64,000 nucleotides of DNA from Toxonevra muliebris (Eukaryota > Arthropoda > Insecta > Diptera > Pallopteridae), in assembly GCA_963691655.1 (NCBI GenBank), contig OY829328.1:77628400-77692399 (forward strand), read 5' to 3'. This document shows positions 1 to 13,691 of the stretch, in pieces. The notes under the pieces were generated by a model, which searched no databases, was not told where the DNA came from, and was given only the letters and a program-made list of their open reading frames with translations. The translations under genes and the position numbers were made by a program. Position 1 is the stretch's first letter; every line of letters begins with the position of its first letter.

Positions 1-382
1 TCAAAATGGATTTCGTATTCGTAATCAGCGACCTCAAAAACCTCCATATACCATATAAGTTTCGTTAGAATTAAACAATATTTTCGAATTTCTGACCAAC
101 TTTCCTGAAAAATCGACCACATTTAGTGTTTCAGTGATGTACCCACAAAACAAAAATATCTCTATATCAAGCCTTCTAAGGAATGCCAGTTGCCGCAGAG
201 AATGCTTATCAACCAAGCTGTGGGTCAATCACAAAGTATCTTTTATGGTATAAATGTTTTTGGTTTATTTATAAACAAATTTAAAACAACAATTAACGAT
301 TAACCAAAATTTTTCGTATTCATTCTTTACAATAGTACATTTTTTTTTTCATTTTTTAGAGTTAGAACCAACCACTACCATT
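1..382. other. 3' flank of the endonuclease gene
   Basis: No coding sequence is supported here. The stretch follows the stop codon of the minus-strand endonuclease gene and probably holds its 3' untranslated region. A TTTATT near 265-270 reads as AATAAA on the minus strand and is a candidate polyadenylation signal. The only open frame (minus, up to 228) is short and resembles nothing I recognise. Confidence 0.4.
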
Positions 383-2943
383 TTATTCATTTAATAAATA
401 AGTAGCCGTCAGATCATCGGGCAAACCATCATAATGTGTCATGAAATCATCCAATTCACAACAGAACGTATAACCACGTGTTAGATCCGTGAAATATGGA
501 TTATTTACATTAGCTGTATCGCATACATTTGTACAGAATTCATCGATATCTGCGGTAGTAGCAAATGGATTATTCATTGTGATCATAACGATTGCGGAGT
601 CTGTAGCTTCATGCTTCATAACTTTGAAATAATATTTTGGTGCTTCAATTTGTAGTGAATTTTCCAAATATATTGATACCAAAGCACTCGTCGTTGGATG
701 GGGCAATTCTAATACACCCATATAACCATTATAAATTTCAAGATCATCATCATATGTTGCCGCCAAAGTACGTGCTAAATTCTCGACACGTATCCAATTG
801 CCAGCGTTTACAACCTGAAATTCTGGTGCACAATTTGCATAGAAATAAGTGGCCAATTGCTCGTAACTGAAAACGAAATCGGCATCTGGTGATAGATGGC
901 CACGTGCCAAAAACATAGTAGTCGTAATATACGGTTGACTTAAACCGAAATATGTTTCGAAACGTGATTTTTGATTGTTGATCGTGTAGAATGTGTTGGT
1001 GGCTGTTGTTGTGAATTTCATACCATCTGCACGGAATGCACGTCGGGTGCTCTCTTGAATGGCATCTATAGTTGGAATAGAGAAAAATTGTATTTTTCTT
1101 TAAGTCTGAGGTTTGTGAGATAAGTCGATAAGTTTTTGGATCCCTTAAGCAGTTGAGGCTAGAAAGCATTAGTGAATTGGTATCATTATTAAATAGTCCT
1201 ACTTTTGACTACTGGTGCAGATAGCAGATTTCAGAGATGATATGAGTATAATTTTTACACCAACTCATACAAAAAAATGTAACGCTGATTAAACCAATCG
1301 CAAATGAGCTTCTTGAGTTGCCCAATCAGGTTTTGATGTATTAAGTTGGGACCGGAACTGAGATATTTAAATAGCACAAAGATAACAATGTCAAAAACCA
1401 AGACAATTCAGGATAAAACAATAATGAATAAACCTGACTTACTGCCAGCACTGCAGACTGCTGAAACATTGGAACAGCCCCTAATACTATCATCTGTTAT
1501 AGAAAAAAACGACATCTGACATATCGAAAATGCCAACAAATGGCAACGGTAGAATGACGATATCATCGTTTGATCCTTCAAAGATCACTAACTGTCTGAT
1601 CAGCCAAGCCAAACTACAATCAAACGGCTGGATAACAGGACCAAAGCAGTCGTTAGCTGTTTCAACACATTTAAAAAAAAAAGAAGCAAAACCCATCAAG
1701 TTAAGCTCTTCAATATTTAAGACAACGAGAAAACAGAGCAGACTCTAAAAAGAAATTAATATTGATAAAGACTTAATCGATAGATCTTGTGAAGCCAAGG
1801 ACCGGCTGTTTAACAGTCCGTAATTTATGGCAGATTCTTGATAAGAAAAAAATATTGCGTTCTCAGATTCTAGCTGGGGTATTTACTTCCTTTGTACCAT
1901 TGATGCAATGGCCTTGAAAATCGCAAAAACAGCACCCAACTATTCTAGGAGCTTTGAAAATGAAATCAGCCATTTTCAGATCCCCCAAGTAGCTGGATGC
2001 AAATTATGAAGTACTCTGTATAGAAATTGAGCTCACTACAGCAGTGAGCCTCTAAGATAACATTCCTTCTGCACCCTTCCTTCTGAAAGTCCAGGTTACA
2101 CACTTCAAAAATGGACCCGCTGCTTATATGTAGGCAGTATGGCTATAAAAAACTTAAGCTTTAATTAAATTGAGTAGACTGAGAAAAATCTAAGATCTCA
2201 AAAAGCGAAATCCTGAATTTAGTGTCTTTCATCTAAGTGAAAACGTGAATTAACAACTATTACTGAACAACTCTAACCTCTCAATCACGCCTTTCCCACA
2301 AATTAGTAAATAAATATAAATACCAATCTGTCTAACTTACAATTTATAGCACGACCATTGATTATATTATGTGTATAGTATGCATTTTCGACGACATCAT
2401 CGTAGCACATGGTAAAAACGGTAGCAAATTGATTTGTATTGAAAACAAAACCAGCTTCATAGACATAACCACGATTATCGGAACAAGGTGTTGTTGTGAC
2501 ACGTAACACCGAAGTAGGTATAGATTTACAGCCTAAGTCGATCAGATTATATGTCGTACCAGCAGCATTCTTAAAAACATTCCCCGTACGGCAAAATAGC
2601 TCTAAAGAAGTTTGACTAATTGACAAAATTGAATTTCCACTGCCGGGACATGTCAAAAGTAGCTTAGCATCAATTGGTAGAGTGCTTATTTCACCGGTAG
2701 GTTTGAAAAGTTCATATGGAGCAATGCCATCTAGTGATGTCAAAAATACTGGTTCAAATTTTGGTATATCCGTTGGCAGTGTTATAGTACAACCCGTTGC
2801 GTAGGTGTATGAAACTAAATAAAAAGAAAGGATAATTTTAAATTGATTAATACGAGTATATCAAACCATAGAAACTTACTCAAGCTGAATAAGCTCAATA
2901 TCAGACATAATTGAGCTGCGTATAATCTACAATTAACCAGCAT
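383..2943 (-). CDS. Secreted DNA/RNA non-specific endonuclease (3 exons)
   Basis: Exons on the minus strand are 2943-2880, 2814-2341 and 1065-383. Donors (GTAAGT twice), acceptors (TTTAG, TATAG) and codon phases agree, giving 406 aa. The protein begins MLVNCRLYAAQLCLILSLFS, a clear signal peptide, so it should be secreted. The last exon carries the Endonuclease_NS core: ARGHLSPDADF holds the Arg-Gly-His motif with the general-base His, and NAGNWIRVE follows with the Asn and Glu that bind the metal in the Serratia nuclease family. The N-terminal ~180 residues are Cys-containing and less conserved, as in insect members of this family. Insect relatives act in gut, saliva or haemolymph and cut DNA and RNA without sequence preference; that role is inferred from the family. 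Intron 2 is 1275 bp and shows no second gene. All expected catalytic residues are present and no frameshift is seen. Confidence 0.9.
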
Positions 2944-4365
2944 ACTTATTGCTTTAATGAACTTTTCTGTTAGAATAACGCTTGCTTCTTAAGTTTAGCG
3001 TGTATTTATTATATTTTTATTTTATGGTTAAAAAAAAAAAAACGTAGTTCAATTGATTAAAAGAAAGGCAAGTACACCTATATAAATATGTATGTACAGC
3101 CGTTAAGTTCGCTTAGGTATTATTTAATTTGAATTGTATAATTAAACTAGGCAAATAAAATGCAAACATTTTTGGCATAATATTTATGTTGATCGTAAAT
3201 AAATATGTAGGTATTATCTTAATTACCAGATTTCATAAGGATTTTATTTAAGTATACAATACGTTTAATGATCGGTATAAAATCACAGTGATTGTAATAT
3301 TTTACAATATCTATATATCTATATATATAGATATGCCAACATTTTGATATTGAATTTAGGGATGGACTGCTGTTTTTTCAACCAATTGCTAAATCTTAGA
3401 ATTGAAATTAGTCACAGTTGTACAGGCTAAAAAATGATTTAAAATAACAGTGACTAATAACACAGTGTACACATAGCTGTAACCGATTGCTAAATAAATC
3501 TTGGAATTGGAAATCTTGTAGTCATAGTCTAAAAATGTTTAAAATAACAATGACTAACTAGGACAGTGTAACAGTCTCTTTGTATATGTATATGGGGTAC
3601 GTGAACTGCAAGTGAAAGTTCTTTGTATCTTGAGCGCGGAGCAAGAAATAAAAGTCAAAAATTGTCATATTCTCTAAAAATAGTCAAGACAATATTCAAA
3701 TACTTGACTATTTTTAAATATCCTCAAAGAAATTCAAGGCACTTCAACCTGGAATAACTAAATGCACTAGGCAGGTGAAATCAGTGCGATGTGTTTTATG
3801 AGTCCATTGTTAATTCTAGTTCAGTGAAGAAGTTGTTTCAAAATGGCACTATAGCGTTAACTGTTAATAACAGAATCATTGCTGTGGGTCAGTCACCTTA
3901 ACCAACCAACCAACTATCAGCACATCCTTGGTTCTTGAACACAGAGGAATCAACGGTAACGAAGAAGCCACGAAAGGTAGAGACTAAGTAATGTTTGTGT
4001 TTTGAGCTGTTTTTAAGATAAGTTTAAGGAAAAGAAAAGAATACTGAACTAAGTTCATATCTTCGGAATTAACACATTAAGGGCGAGCGGGAACCAAAGT
4101 GGAAAGATCAAGAAAGTAACTTGAGAGGAAAATTGTTTTTGAACCTGGCTCAGGAACGGCTCAGACACAAGGCGCCATATGGAACCGCTAAGCATTACTG
4201 GGTTAAGCACTCAAACTTAGAAGAAATTTTAAATTGAAAGAAAACGAATTAATAAATCTTACTTTTTGTCATTCTTTGCTTGCAGGAAAAATACTTAGAC
4301 ATAAGAACGAGAAATAAAGGATATTATATTCAAATCAATTTATCCGTTATTGTGAATATCACTGT
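2944..4365. other. Intergenic, AT-rich, no gene seen
   Basis: Upstream of the endonuclease start. It must contain that gene's promoter, but I cannot place a TATA box or initiator with confidence. A TATA/ATCT-rich microsatellite lies near 3306-3332, and a tandem duplication at 3382-3577 is listed separately. Confidence 0.4.
3382..3577. repeat. Imperfect tandem duplication, period about 101 bp
   Basis: Two consecutive copies share, in order, ATTGCTAAAT, CTTRGAATTGRAAAT, an AGTCA block, a CTAAAAAATG-like block, TTTAAAATAACARTGACTAA and ACAGTGTA. The first copy starts near 3382 and the second near 3483. There is no coding potential. It looks like a local duplication of non-coding DNA. Confidence 0.7.
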
Positions 4366-4373
4366 GTCTAAAC

Positions 4374-5561
4374 TAGAGTGACCATTTTTTCTTACGAGAC
4401 AAAGGGGGATAAAATACAGAGGGAAAAGTTGGATAAAAAATTAATGCACGCTGACTGAAACGCTTCAGTCGCGGCATTAAGAGCATATTTGCGTTTCTTG
4501 GAATCGAGCTATCTTTTAATAGGTCTGTTCACATACTTTCCTAGTAAAAATTTACAGCTAGAGAGTAAAAGAAAGACTGAGAAAAAATCCGGTTTGCTTT
4601 AAATATAAGAAACAGGAACAGTAACAGAATTCAGTACATTTACGAAAGAAATAGAAACAGAATTCTGTGATTCTAGCACCAAGAGCAATAGAATCAGAAT
4701 CCAGTACATTTGCGACATAAATAAAAACAAGTACTTTTGACTTGTTTCTGTTTTTGTTCTTTGTGACTTAACAGACAAATATCAGAACAAGTACGTGAAT
4801 AGAAAACTAGTAGAAAGTTGAAAGTAAACAGCTGATCGATTATTTTCACAGCTAATTTGTTGGCGTTTTGCATTCAAATGTGCAATTAGTGAATTCCTTG
4901 TGGCACAACAGTATTCATAAATACTTGCATCTTCCACAACATCATTTATATTTCTTTTTCTACTCATTTTTATTAAAAAACCGCAAGAAATCCACTAAAA
5001 TTAAAAAAATTTGCTTCTTGACATTTAGAATTATGACAGTTCTTTTTTTCAGTAGCTAAAAATTATTGCAAGTAAAAATTTTACTAGTAACAACTTGCAG
5101 CTACTATATTCTCAGTTTTTTACGCTCTTGTTTTTTCTCTCTCATTGCAAGTTTACTTGTAGAATCTTTTAACAATTTGTAGCAATTTTTGTATGTGAAC
5201 AGACGTAATGTCGTGATCTCCACCCCTGCAATGCAAAAGGTCGCATTGCTTTTTGCACAACGTAAATTTGAATCATTGCATGTCATTTTAATAAATGGAT
5301 ATCTTTTTTTCTTTTAAAGCTACACTGAAAATACTTACATTTGCTTTTTGTACTTTTCGCCATTCTCAGATATTTCACTCATATTTCAGGGCTTCAAAAA
5401 TGGCGTCACCTTGGAAAAGAAATGGAATGTAATAAATGGAATGTAATAAAATGAAACGAAATGAGTGAAATGATTTAAAAAAAAAAAACAATAGTATAAA
5501 ATTATGGGAAAATGTGTGTTTTTGGGAGATAGCCAAATCTAAATGGTAAATGGTCACTCTA
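4374..5561. mobile_element. hAT-like non-autonomous DNA transposon (1188 bp)
   Basis: The ends are matching terminal inverted repeats: TAGAGTGACCATTT at the left and its complement AAATGGTCACTCTA at the right. They are flanked by an imperfect 8-bp target duplication, GTCTAAAC (4366-4373) and GTCTCAGC (5562-5569), 6 of 8 identical. An 8-bp duplication is the signature of the hAT superfamily. The interior has no transposase frame, only short open frames and internally repeated blocks containing CAGTACATTT. I infer an old non-autonomous copy. The mismatched duplication leaves some doubt about the exact ends. Confidence 0.65.
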
Positions 5562-5569
5562 GTCTCAGC

Positions 5570-8325
5570 CCAATTAAAATTCAAAATAGAACCGAAAACC
5601 ATGAAAATTTTTTAAATTAGTAGAATAATGAAGTAACAAAGTGAGTAAAATAGCCGACTATTTGCTTATATGCGTTACGGTGTATAAGTAAGGTTGTAAG
5701 TATCAGAGCCACTGTAACGCGCAAGTATCAGCGACTAATAGCCTGTTATTCACGGCATGGTGATTTTTTAATATCTATTGACTGGTGGTAGAAGGAAAAA
5801 TCGACAAAGTAAGCAAAATAATAGGATATTTTTAAAGTAATTGTAGTATATCAGTAATTAACAGGCGGTGAGTTTGTGATATGATGATTTGACAGATGGT
5901 ATGATAATTAGAGATTAATAGTAGAAAAAGTGAACTAGCTCAGTTTTAAGTTACCATTCAAATGTCGTAATAGTACTTACAGTAAAAAACAATTGTGCCT
6001 CAGGTTTAGCAAATAGATGAGTAAAAAGCTAAAATAGTTTGTCTAACGTCTGATATTAGAATACAGCGGGATTTTATTATGAATTATTATGAATTGAAAC
6101 TTAAAATACACGTTTGTAACAATGACTGAAAAGTAACAGTTTTCCCCCACTACTATACAAAGGACACAATGCTAATGCTAATATTTAATATAGTGGATAT
6201 TGTTTACGGAAATTGTGAAACTATAATATTATGAGCAGAACAAAACGTCTATGAGCTACCAGTAAACAAATATAATTTCCATTACTCAAATGAAATATAA
6301 AAAAAATTGGAAGAAAACGAACGTTTTCCGTTCGATAATAGTTCTAACTGAATTGGAAAATAAAAAAGTACCTACTAGTTTTCTGGTTTCGCCTGTTAAA
6401 GTCATAATTTTGGTATATGCTTCAAAGTTTTTGATGGCTTTCATTTTCTAAGTTATTAGGGAGGATTACACGAGCGAGCATGTTGTTGCACCGCGCTCGA
6501 CAGCAAATATCAAATATTTTTGATTGAACGACGGAATGTTTGGTTCAACGATTGGTCTTTCGAACGTCGATGTTGGCGAGTTGGATGTTGTGAGATATCC
6601 TCGTTTGTGTAAACCCCGCTATTGTTTTAAGATTAATTTTTACAAGATTTTATTTTATTACTAGAAATTTACTTAAGTATCCTCAAATTAGTAGGTGTTA
6701 TAAAATTTAATATACCTTATACTTAAGGGCGTAGCGCAGAGAAATAGATATTCTCTACATATGTATTTATGTTTGTAAATGTCACGAGACAATAGTATAT
6801 GTGTTTAGAAGGTGGGTACATTGTGGCTTGTGCGCTATTTGTTTGACATGCCTGATAATATTGAAATGGAAATAATATGGAAATATCCAAAACACATTTC
6901 TTTTATTTTGGTTTTGTTTTAACTTTTGTTAACTTTTACTTATTTTTAACTTTTGTTAACTCTTTCTCTTTTTTTTTTAATTAAATATTTAATTAATAGA
7001 AATGTTAGTGCAAATTTAAATGTGGCCTTCCATTGTCTTACATTTAAAAAAGATAACTACTTGAGTATTCGTACCTAAACAACCAAATATTTCATGTATG
7101 TATGTATGCCCAAACAAATATATTTGTAAATAATAATTATGAGCTCAGTTGAACTCTGTTTCACTTTAAGTCAAGAGAAAACTATCGTCATAAGTTTTTG
7201 GAAAAAGAAGAATACTTTCTTTTCACAATTTCCAAATATTATCTGTTAGGGTTGCCCGGCTCTAGCAAGAAAATGGATGCCATCTGATTACAAATTCAAT
7301 ATTCTTCTTAAGTTTTGTGATCTAAGTTGTTTTTAATTTGAAGCTCCATAGATAAGAACAGCAACACAGCTTACTATTTAACTTTACGATCGAGATAGAG
7401 GTATCAAAAAAAAAAAAAAAAAAGCTAGCCCTCTAATTGGTTTTTTGGTGGTTAAGGAGAATCAACCACTTCACTTAACCTCACTCAAATTGAATTTAAA
7501 GTTTAAAATCTGTAAATCTCTTCTATTAATGTAAAAATAAAACAGATAATTCCAGTAAAAGAAAAGCAAAGAGAAATAATTCGTTCAAATAAACTATCTC
7601 AGAATAAATTTTGTAGTTAACTAGAACATAAGAACCTGCTCAGCTATATTTTTGTACTTGTTGTTTTCGTATCGGTCTTGTCTCTTGTTCACGGTTGGCT
7701 TTATCCTTCTATTTTTCTGTTGTGGTATCTGCGTCTTCTGTTGTTTACCTGATTTTTGAGATTTGTTTTTCATACATATACGTTAGGCCAGTTCAAAATT
7801 TTTTTTTTTAAATTCGTCATGAATTTTTTGAAAGGTCGTGAAAGAATAAAAATGTTGGTATATATATTTTCGCGATAGCTTAACATCTCTGATATTATAT
7901 ACGAAACAATTAAAGATCACAAAAAAATTTCAGTATGAAAAAAAAACCTTTTTAGGTTGTGTTGGAAGAAAAACCCTTAAAAGACCTAAAACTATTAAAT
8001 ATCAACCAGTGACTGTACCAGAAACATCGCTAAAACCTAAAACTAATTTAAATAGCATAAATAAAAAAAAAATAATCCAATTATTTGAACTTTAAATTTT
8101 ATACTTATACATATACATATGTATTAGTATGTATGTATGTATTTATTATTTTGGAAAATGCAATTACTATCGATTCATTTATTTTAAACTCTATCAATTA
8201 CTTTGAATTATAATATTCGTAATATCTACTACTACCACTAAAACTAGTACTATGCCAAGTACATATATTTTTTTTTTGAAGACAAAGTCCATAGTAATTG
8301 TGTTGTTGTTGCTTTTCTCTATTTG
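5570..8325. other. Intergenic, AT-rich, no gene seen
   Basis: No open frame of note on either strand and no recognisable transposon core. It holds homopolymer runs (for example A at 7388-7405), GTAT/ATGT microsatellites near 7095-7110 and 8128-8145, and a short direct repeat of AACTTTTGTTAACT near 6930-6962. The end nearest 8325 probably carries the 3' UTR of the AMMECR1 gene. Confidence 0.4.
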
Positions 8326-9488
<1,163 letters not shown>

Positions 9489-11999
9489 GTTTTTGCTGTC
9501 GTGCCGGTCTTCTTTTATAATAGTTAATTTATCGTTTTTGCTTAAATTTACTTCTTTTTCTTATCGTCTTATCTTCTGTTTTGTATGCTTTTTTCTTCCA
9601 ATTTATAAAAGCTTTATGTACATAAGGCTAATTATATACACTAATTTTACTATTATTATTAATGGCAGTGCGTGTATGATGTATGCTTATTTAAGATTTA
9701 AACTGTAAGTAAAAGAACAAATATTACATATAGGTATTTTTAAGACAAAAGTTCTTCTTCTCAAATGCGGACATATAAAATATCGGAAGCGATTTTTTTT
9801 ATTAGTTGCGGTAAATAAATAGAAGATCAAATCAATCCTTGCTACATTCAACATTCAAGTCGTAACGAAACGAAAACTGAAGTATTTGTCATATTACTCT
9901 ATACCAAAACCAAACTTTATTGTTCCACTTGAAACGAAATCCTTTTGGAGTTTGTTTTAATCTTCTTTTTATGAAATAAATAAACGAACACGTTTCTCAA
10001 ATTTAGATTCTCGGGTAAATAAGTTGAGTTTCTTGGAGTTTTTATGTCTTGAATGGAATTTTCAAGTCCATTTTTTTTTAACCCTTTCTATCCCAAATAA
10101 AAAATTGTAAAAAGTGAAGTTTTGAATTATTCACCATATCGGCAACAAAAATATCAGTCATCAGTACGTTTCTGTTTGAATAGTTAAAAAGTTTATCTTT
10201 TGTTGATTGGCTCTGAAAGAGTTAATATATTTAGTTCACAGGTATTTTTCTCGGGAAAAAAAGTTTAACATGCATGATTGATTGCGTGAAAGAGTGTGGT
10301 ATATGCGCAGCAAGTCCCAATTTCCACATAGCAATTTTTCTTGCTCATAATTTGACTTCACAGATGAGAGAGGAGGGACAGCAATTTTTCGTGCTCATAA
10401 TTTGGCGGACTTGCTAGTACTAGTAACCTTTTTTCTGTCGTCCTTTGTTTCATTCAATTGCTCAAGAGATCTTGCCATGTGTAATTGAAAACAGCAACGC
10501 AAAGGATCAAACAAGATTAATTTGCAATGAAGACAATGGGATAAAATCACATTACAAAATTAAAGATCGCACAGGCATGATTGTTTCATGTTGCTGCCAA
10601 GTTTCCATATGAATTTTTTAAGGTTGAAGCGATAACATCAATAAACAAAATGCTGCAAAGGTCGAAGACCTAAACCAAGCAGAACGGGGAATAAAATAAA
10701 TAAATATTACAATTTACGACAGCAATTGCTTTGTTTTTATTTTTCACGGAAGAAAAACATGAGTCTTACAAGCACAAAGAAAAAATTTAAGCTGAAATGT
10801 CACTGTTTCCCATTAATTGCAAGAAATCAGTCATGGGAATGCAAGTATAGACAATCCAAATTTTAATGACGAACATGTTTGCTTTTAGGCGAGAAAATTA
10901 ATTGCTTGCAACTGTCAAATTTAATGGAAACAAGGGAGAGACGAAGGGACGATATTAAAAGAGTGTCGGACTTGAAAACGGAATATCAAAAATTGTAAGC
11001 AACTTGTTTCTTGATCTAAAATTATGCCATATTTGTTATATCCGATAATTTATTTGCTCAGGATTTTACTTTTAGTAAGATCGTTTTCCCCCCTTGTGTT
11101 CTATATCCCCGCTTTCACTGCAAATTCCCACAATTTATATTGCTCACTGTATCGCAAAGTCCAAACATTTGAACTCTGCCTCACATAATACGAGCTTTAC
11201 ATTTTTCAGCTCCATTACTTTACTTTTTGATTGAAATTTATACATACATATATTTAGTATTCCCAGAGTTCTTAGCTGGATCGTATGTATACCATCAACA
11301 AATATACTCCACTCGGTTTGGTTTGATATCCCAGCCTTTTAACCGTTTTCCAGCCATTAATTGTCGTATGTCCCAAGTGTATGCCAGATATACCACTTCC
11401 GGGTCTGCTCGGCGTGTTAATTATAGACGACACTAAGTGCAGCGAACGAAGTAAAAATCACTAGATTACAAACCTCGATTTCATTATTTCAACGTAGACT
11501 GCTTTTTCCCCGATTTATTATTGGTATTCGAACAATGCCGTAAATGCGTGGTTAAGATTATAATTGTATGCAAATTTATGTTTGAATATTTTATTAATCT
11601 TCAATTTTGTGTTGCTGCATGCTTTGCTTTCCCCTAGACAGGCGGTGCAAAAATATTTAAAAATCAGAAAAACCCATAATGTCTGTGATAAGAAAATTAT
11701 CAATAACAATTATTTAACAATTGTTTTCTCGTTTCAAATACACTGACACTCAATTTTTATAAGATGTATTAGTTAAAATGAGCTTTTTCCGAAGAGATAA
11801 ATTTACGGCTTTGTTCGAATACCACTTTTTATTTTATTTATTTACTTGAATGAAAACCAGCTGCGTCTTTTGACATATGCTTGAAAGAAAAAATGGAAGT
11901 GCTGCCAAGTTTTCCAAAGCGGAAGTGTGATTAGCGCCTCTGTGAGGAAGTAGCGAAGTATTTGAAATGTAACCTTAAAATTCTAGTTAGTTTTCACTC
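9489..11999. other. Upstream of the AMMECR1 gene; no further gene seen
   Basis: AT-rich DNA without a supportable coding region. The part just above 9488 should hold the AMMECR1 promoter and 5' UTR. A short near-perfect direct repeat at 10331-10404 is listed separately. Short open frames at 11227-11436 and 11518-11746 have no recognisable similarity and I regard them as chance. Confidence 0.4.
10331..10404. repeat. 24-bp direct repeat, 50-bp spacing
   Basis: GCAATTTTTCTTGCTCATAA plus TTTG at 10331-10354 recurs at 10381-10404 with a single mismatch. The spacer is GA-rich. It may be a local duplication or paired regulatory motif upstream of the AMMECR1 gene; function is unknown. Confidence 0.7.
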
Positions 12000-12477
12000 T
12001 GCCTTTCACCTTAGCTTAATTGCTGTTTTTCGTCTTACTTTTAAAATTTAAATTGTTAAAAAAGAGAAAATCGTGGTGTTAAATATTGTATACTTTCGGG
12101 CACTTAGTTTTTCGGTTTCTTTGTGAAAATGTGTTAAGTGGTGAACTCGATGTCAAAGAAATAATCTTAAATTAGTGAAAGCGAATTCGCCGCATACATA
12201 ATCGCCAATAAAAACTAGAAGGAACCTGTCTGTTGATTTGAGACGGAAGTGTCCCGACGATTTGCGTTTTTCATAATTCGGGGGTAAATGGAACTACAAG
12301 CTATTCGGTGACATGGCCAAGCACCTAAAAGTCTAGCGGTTTTGCTGATTACTTCATGTTGACTGAATCCGAGACGAAATTATATTTAAAGCATACGATG
12401 GAAAAAAGCAGACGGCAAATGTTGAATCCTTTTGATTACGACCAAATCGATCATCGGTTGTAGTATTATTTTAGCAG
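12000..12477 (+). other. Possible non-coding first exon (plus strand)
   Basis: This stretch is less AT-biased than its surroundings and ends in a strong consensus donor, TTAGCAG followed by GTAAGTAAC, at 12477/12478. It contains a 21-codon open frame (12398-12463, beginning MEKSRRQMLNPFDYD) that would be an upstream ORF. No plus-strand coding exon follows within the window, so if this is a 5' UTR exon its gene continues far away or not at all. The call rests only on composition and the donor site. Confidence 0.22.
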
Positions 12478-12811
12478 GTAAGTAACACAGACTTTCGATA
12501 TTTTGGATGCTTAAAAATATGAAGTGATTTTCTATGCAATTGTGAGCGCTTAACTCGAATCTGGGTAAACGTTTCTTTCATTACGCAATAGTTTCAAAAG
12601 TGCTAAAAATTTGGAGAATTTTTACCAAAAGTTCTTAAGATTTTTCGAAATTGCAACGTAAATATTCCTCAGTAGTATTTCTAATCATCTCAAAACAAAA
12701 GTGCATATAAATCGATTTTGTCGATTTGATTTGATTTTTCTAGCATTTATGGTGTTATGAGTTAAAACTCTACAATATCTTGGCTGTAAGATTATTCTAA
12801 CAAATAAGGAT

Positions 12812-12990
12812 CCGTTGCAACCATATGCAACCCTGTCTTATAATCGCTGACGGGTAAAATAGAAATAGATCTCAATAGATGAGAAACTCGTCGGCGTGAA
12901 TCCCGTCCCGCCTCAAGTCTGCGACACTTCATATGATTGAGAGCTTTTTAATTTTGACAGCGGGTACCCATTAGCGGGTTTCCCGTCTCA
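12812..12990 (-). repeat. Dispersed repeat family, copy 1
   Basis: Read on the minus strand, this copy begins with GGGAAACCCGCTAATGGGTA, then CCGCTGTCAAAATTAAAA. About 60 bp later come GTTTCTCATC, TGAGATCT and a TTTACCCGTC-like block, ending near CAGGGTTGCATATGG. The same order of blocks is found at 44388-44531, and the first block alone at 24193-24238. No coding sequence is present. It is probably a MITE or the end of a larger DNA transposon. Confidence 0.7.
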
Positions 12991-13039
12991 ACGAATAACA
13001 CCGGCACACAAAAAAGGATTTTTTTTTTGGGTTTGGGTT

Positions 13040-13068
13040 CGAAAACGTATATTTACTATACGTTTTCG
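13040..13068. other. Perfect 12-bp hairpin
   Basis: CGAAAACGTATA at 13040-13051 and TATACGTTTTCG at 13057-13068 are exact inverted complements around the 5-nt loop TTTAC. It lies just beyond the dispersed repeat copy and before the repeat-derived coding fragments, so it is probably part of a transposable element. No U-tract or other RNA signal supports a transcript. Confidence 0.7.
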
Positions 13069-13322
13069 GGGTCACTGAATCCGAATCTGAAGTCCGTTTA
13101 AATCCATAATGTCGAGGTTTTGCCATAACCTCAAAAACCTTAATAATTTAGGCTTTTCAGTTCTATTAAACTTCACAGGACTCAAACTTTCAACACAAGC
13201 TCCAAGCTTTTAACCCCAAAAGCCTATAACCCCGTCACCCCATAACTCTATAATCATATAACCTGAAGCCCAATAACCACGTAACAAAAATAATTTCACT
13301 CAACCTCGGATATCGAGATTTG

Positions 13323-13690
13323 TCAGGGCTGAAGATTCCCCAAGCCCACGCTATTAAACCACATAACCCAATACCTTGCATCTTCTTTTTCTTCATTATA
13401 GTGAATGTTTGCCCAGGAAACGATGGTAAGACCGCAAGGTTTAGCATATATATCTAGGCTCCAACAGAAATCTGCCAATACATGTTTATTCCATCCTCCC
13501 TGATAGCGAGTTTCCTTAATTTTTATGTCTTGGGGAAAACGTTCGCAGTGTTCTTTGCTGAAATCTCCAAGATTATCTGTTGATTTTCCCAGCTTCTCAA
13601 AGTAGTTAACCAACGATTTTTTCATACTGTGAACTTTTCGTAATCCCTAAAAAGTTTCGTGCGACGTCTTTGAAACTGAGCCTGGGTTCC
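13323..13690 (-). pseudogene. Fragment of an arthropod repeat-family protein (minus copy)
   Basis: The minus frame contains NYFEKLGKSTDNLGDFSKEH, ERFPQDIKIKETRYQGGW and then ADFCW. This matches a protein I recall as widespread in arthropod genomes, with the pattern ENLGDxSxEHGERFHQDI, MExRYQGxW, MxADYCW, usually annotated as uncharacterised and repeat-derived. Upstream residues reading like DVARNFLG extend the similarity to about 13690. It is only a C-terminal fragment without a proper start. I infer a dead copy of a multicopy element, not a host gene. Confidence 0.55.
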
Positions 13691-13691
13691 T

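Noticed and set aside
750..1169. 139-codon open frame on the minus strand
   Set aside because: It overlaps the endonuclease exon in another frame and has no family similarity; the endonuclease frame carries the catalytic motif and correct splice phases.
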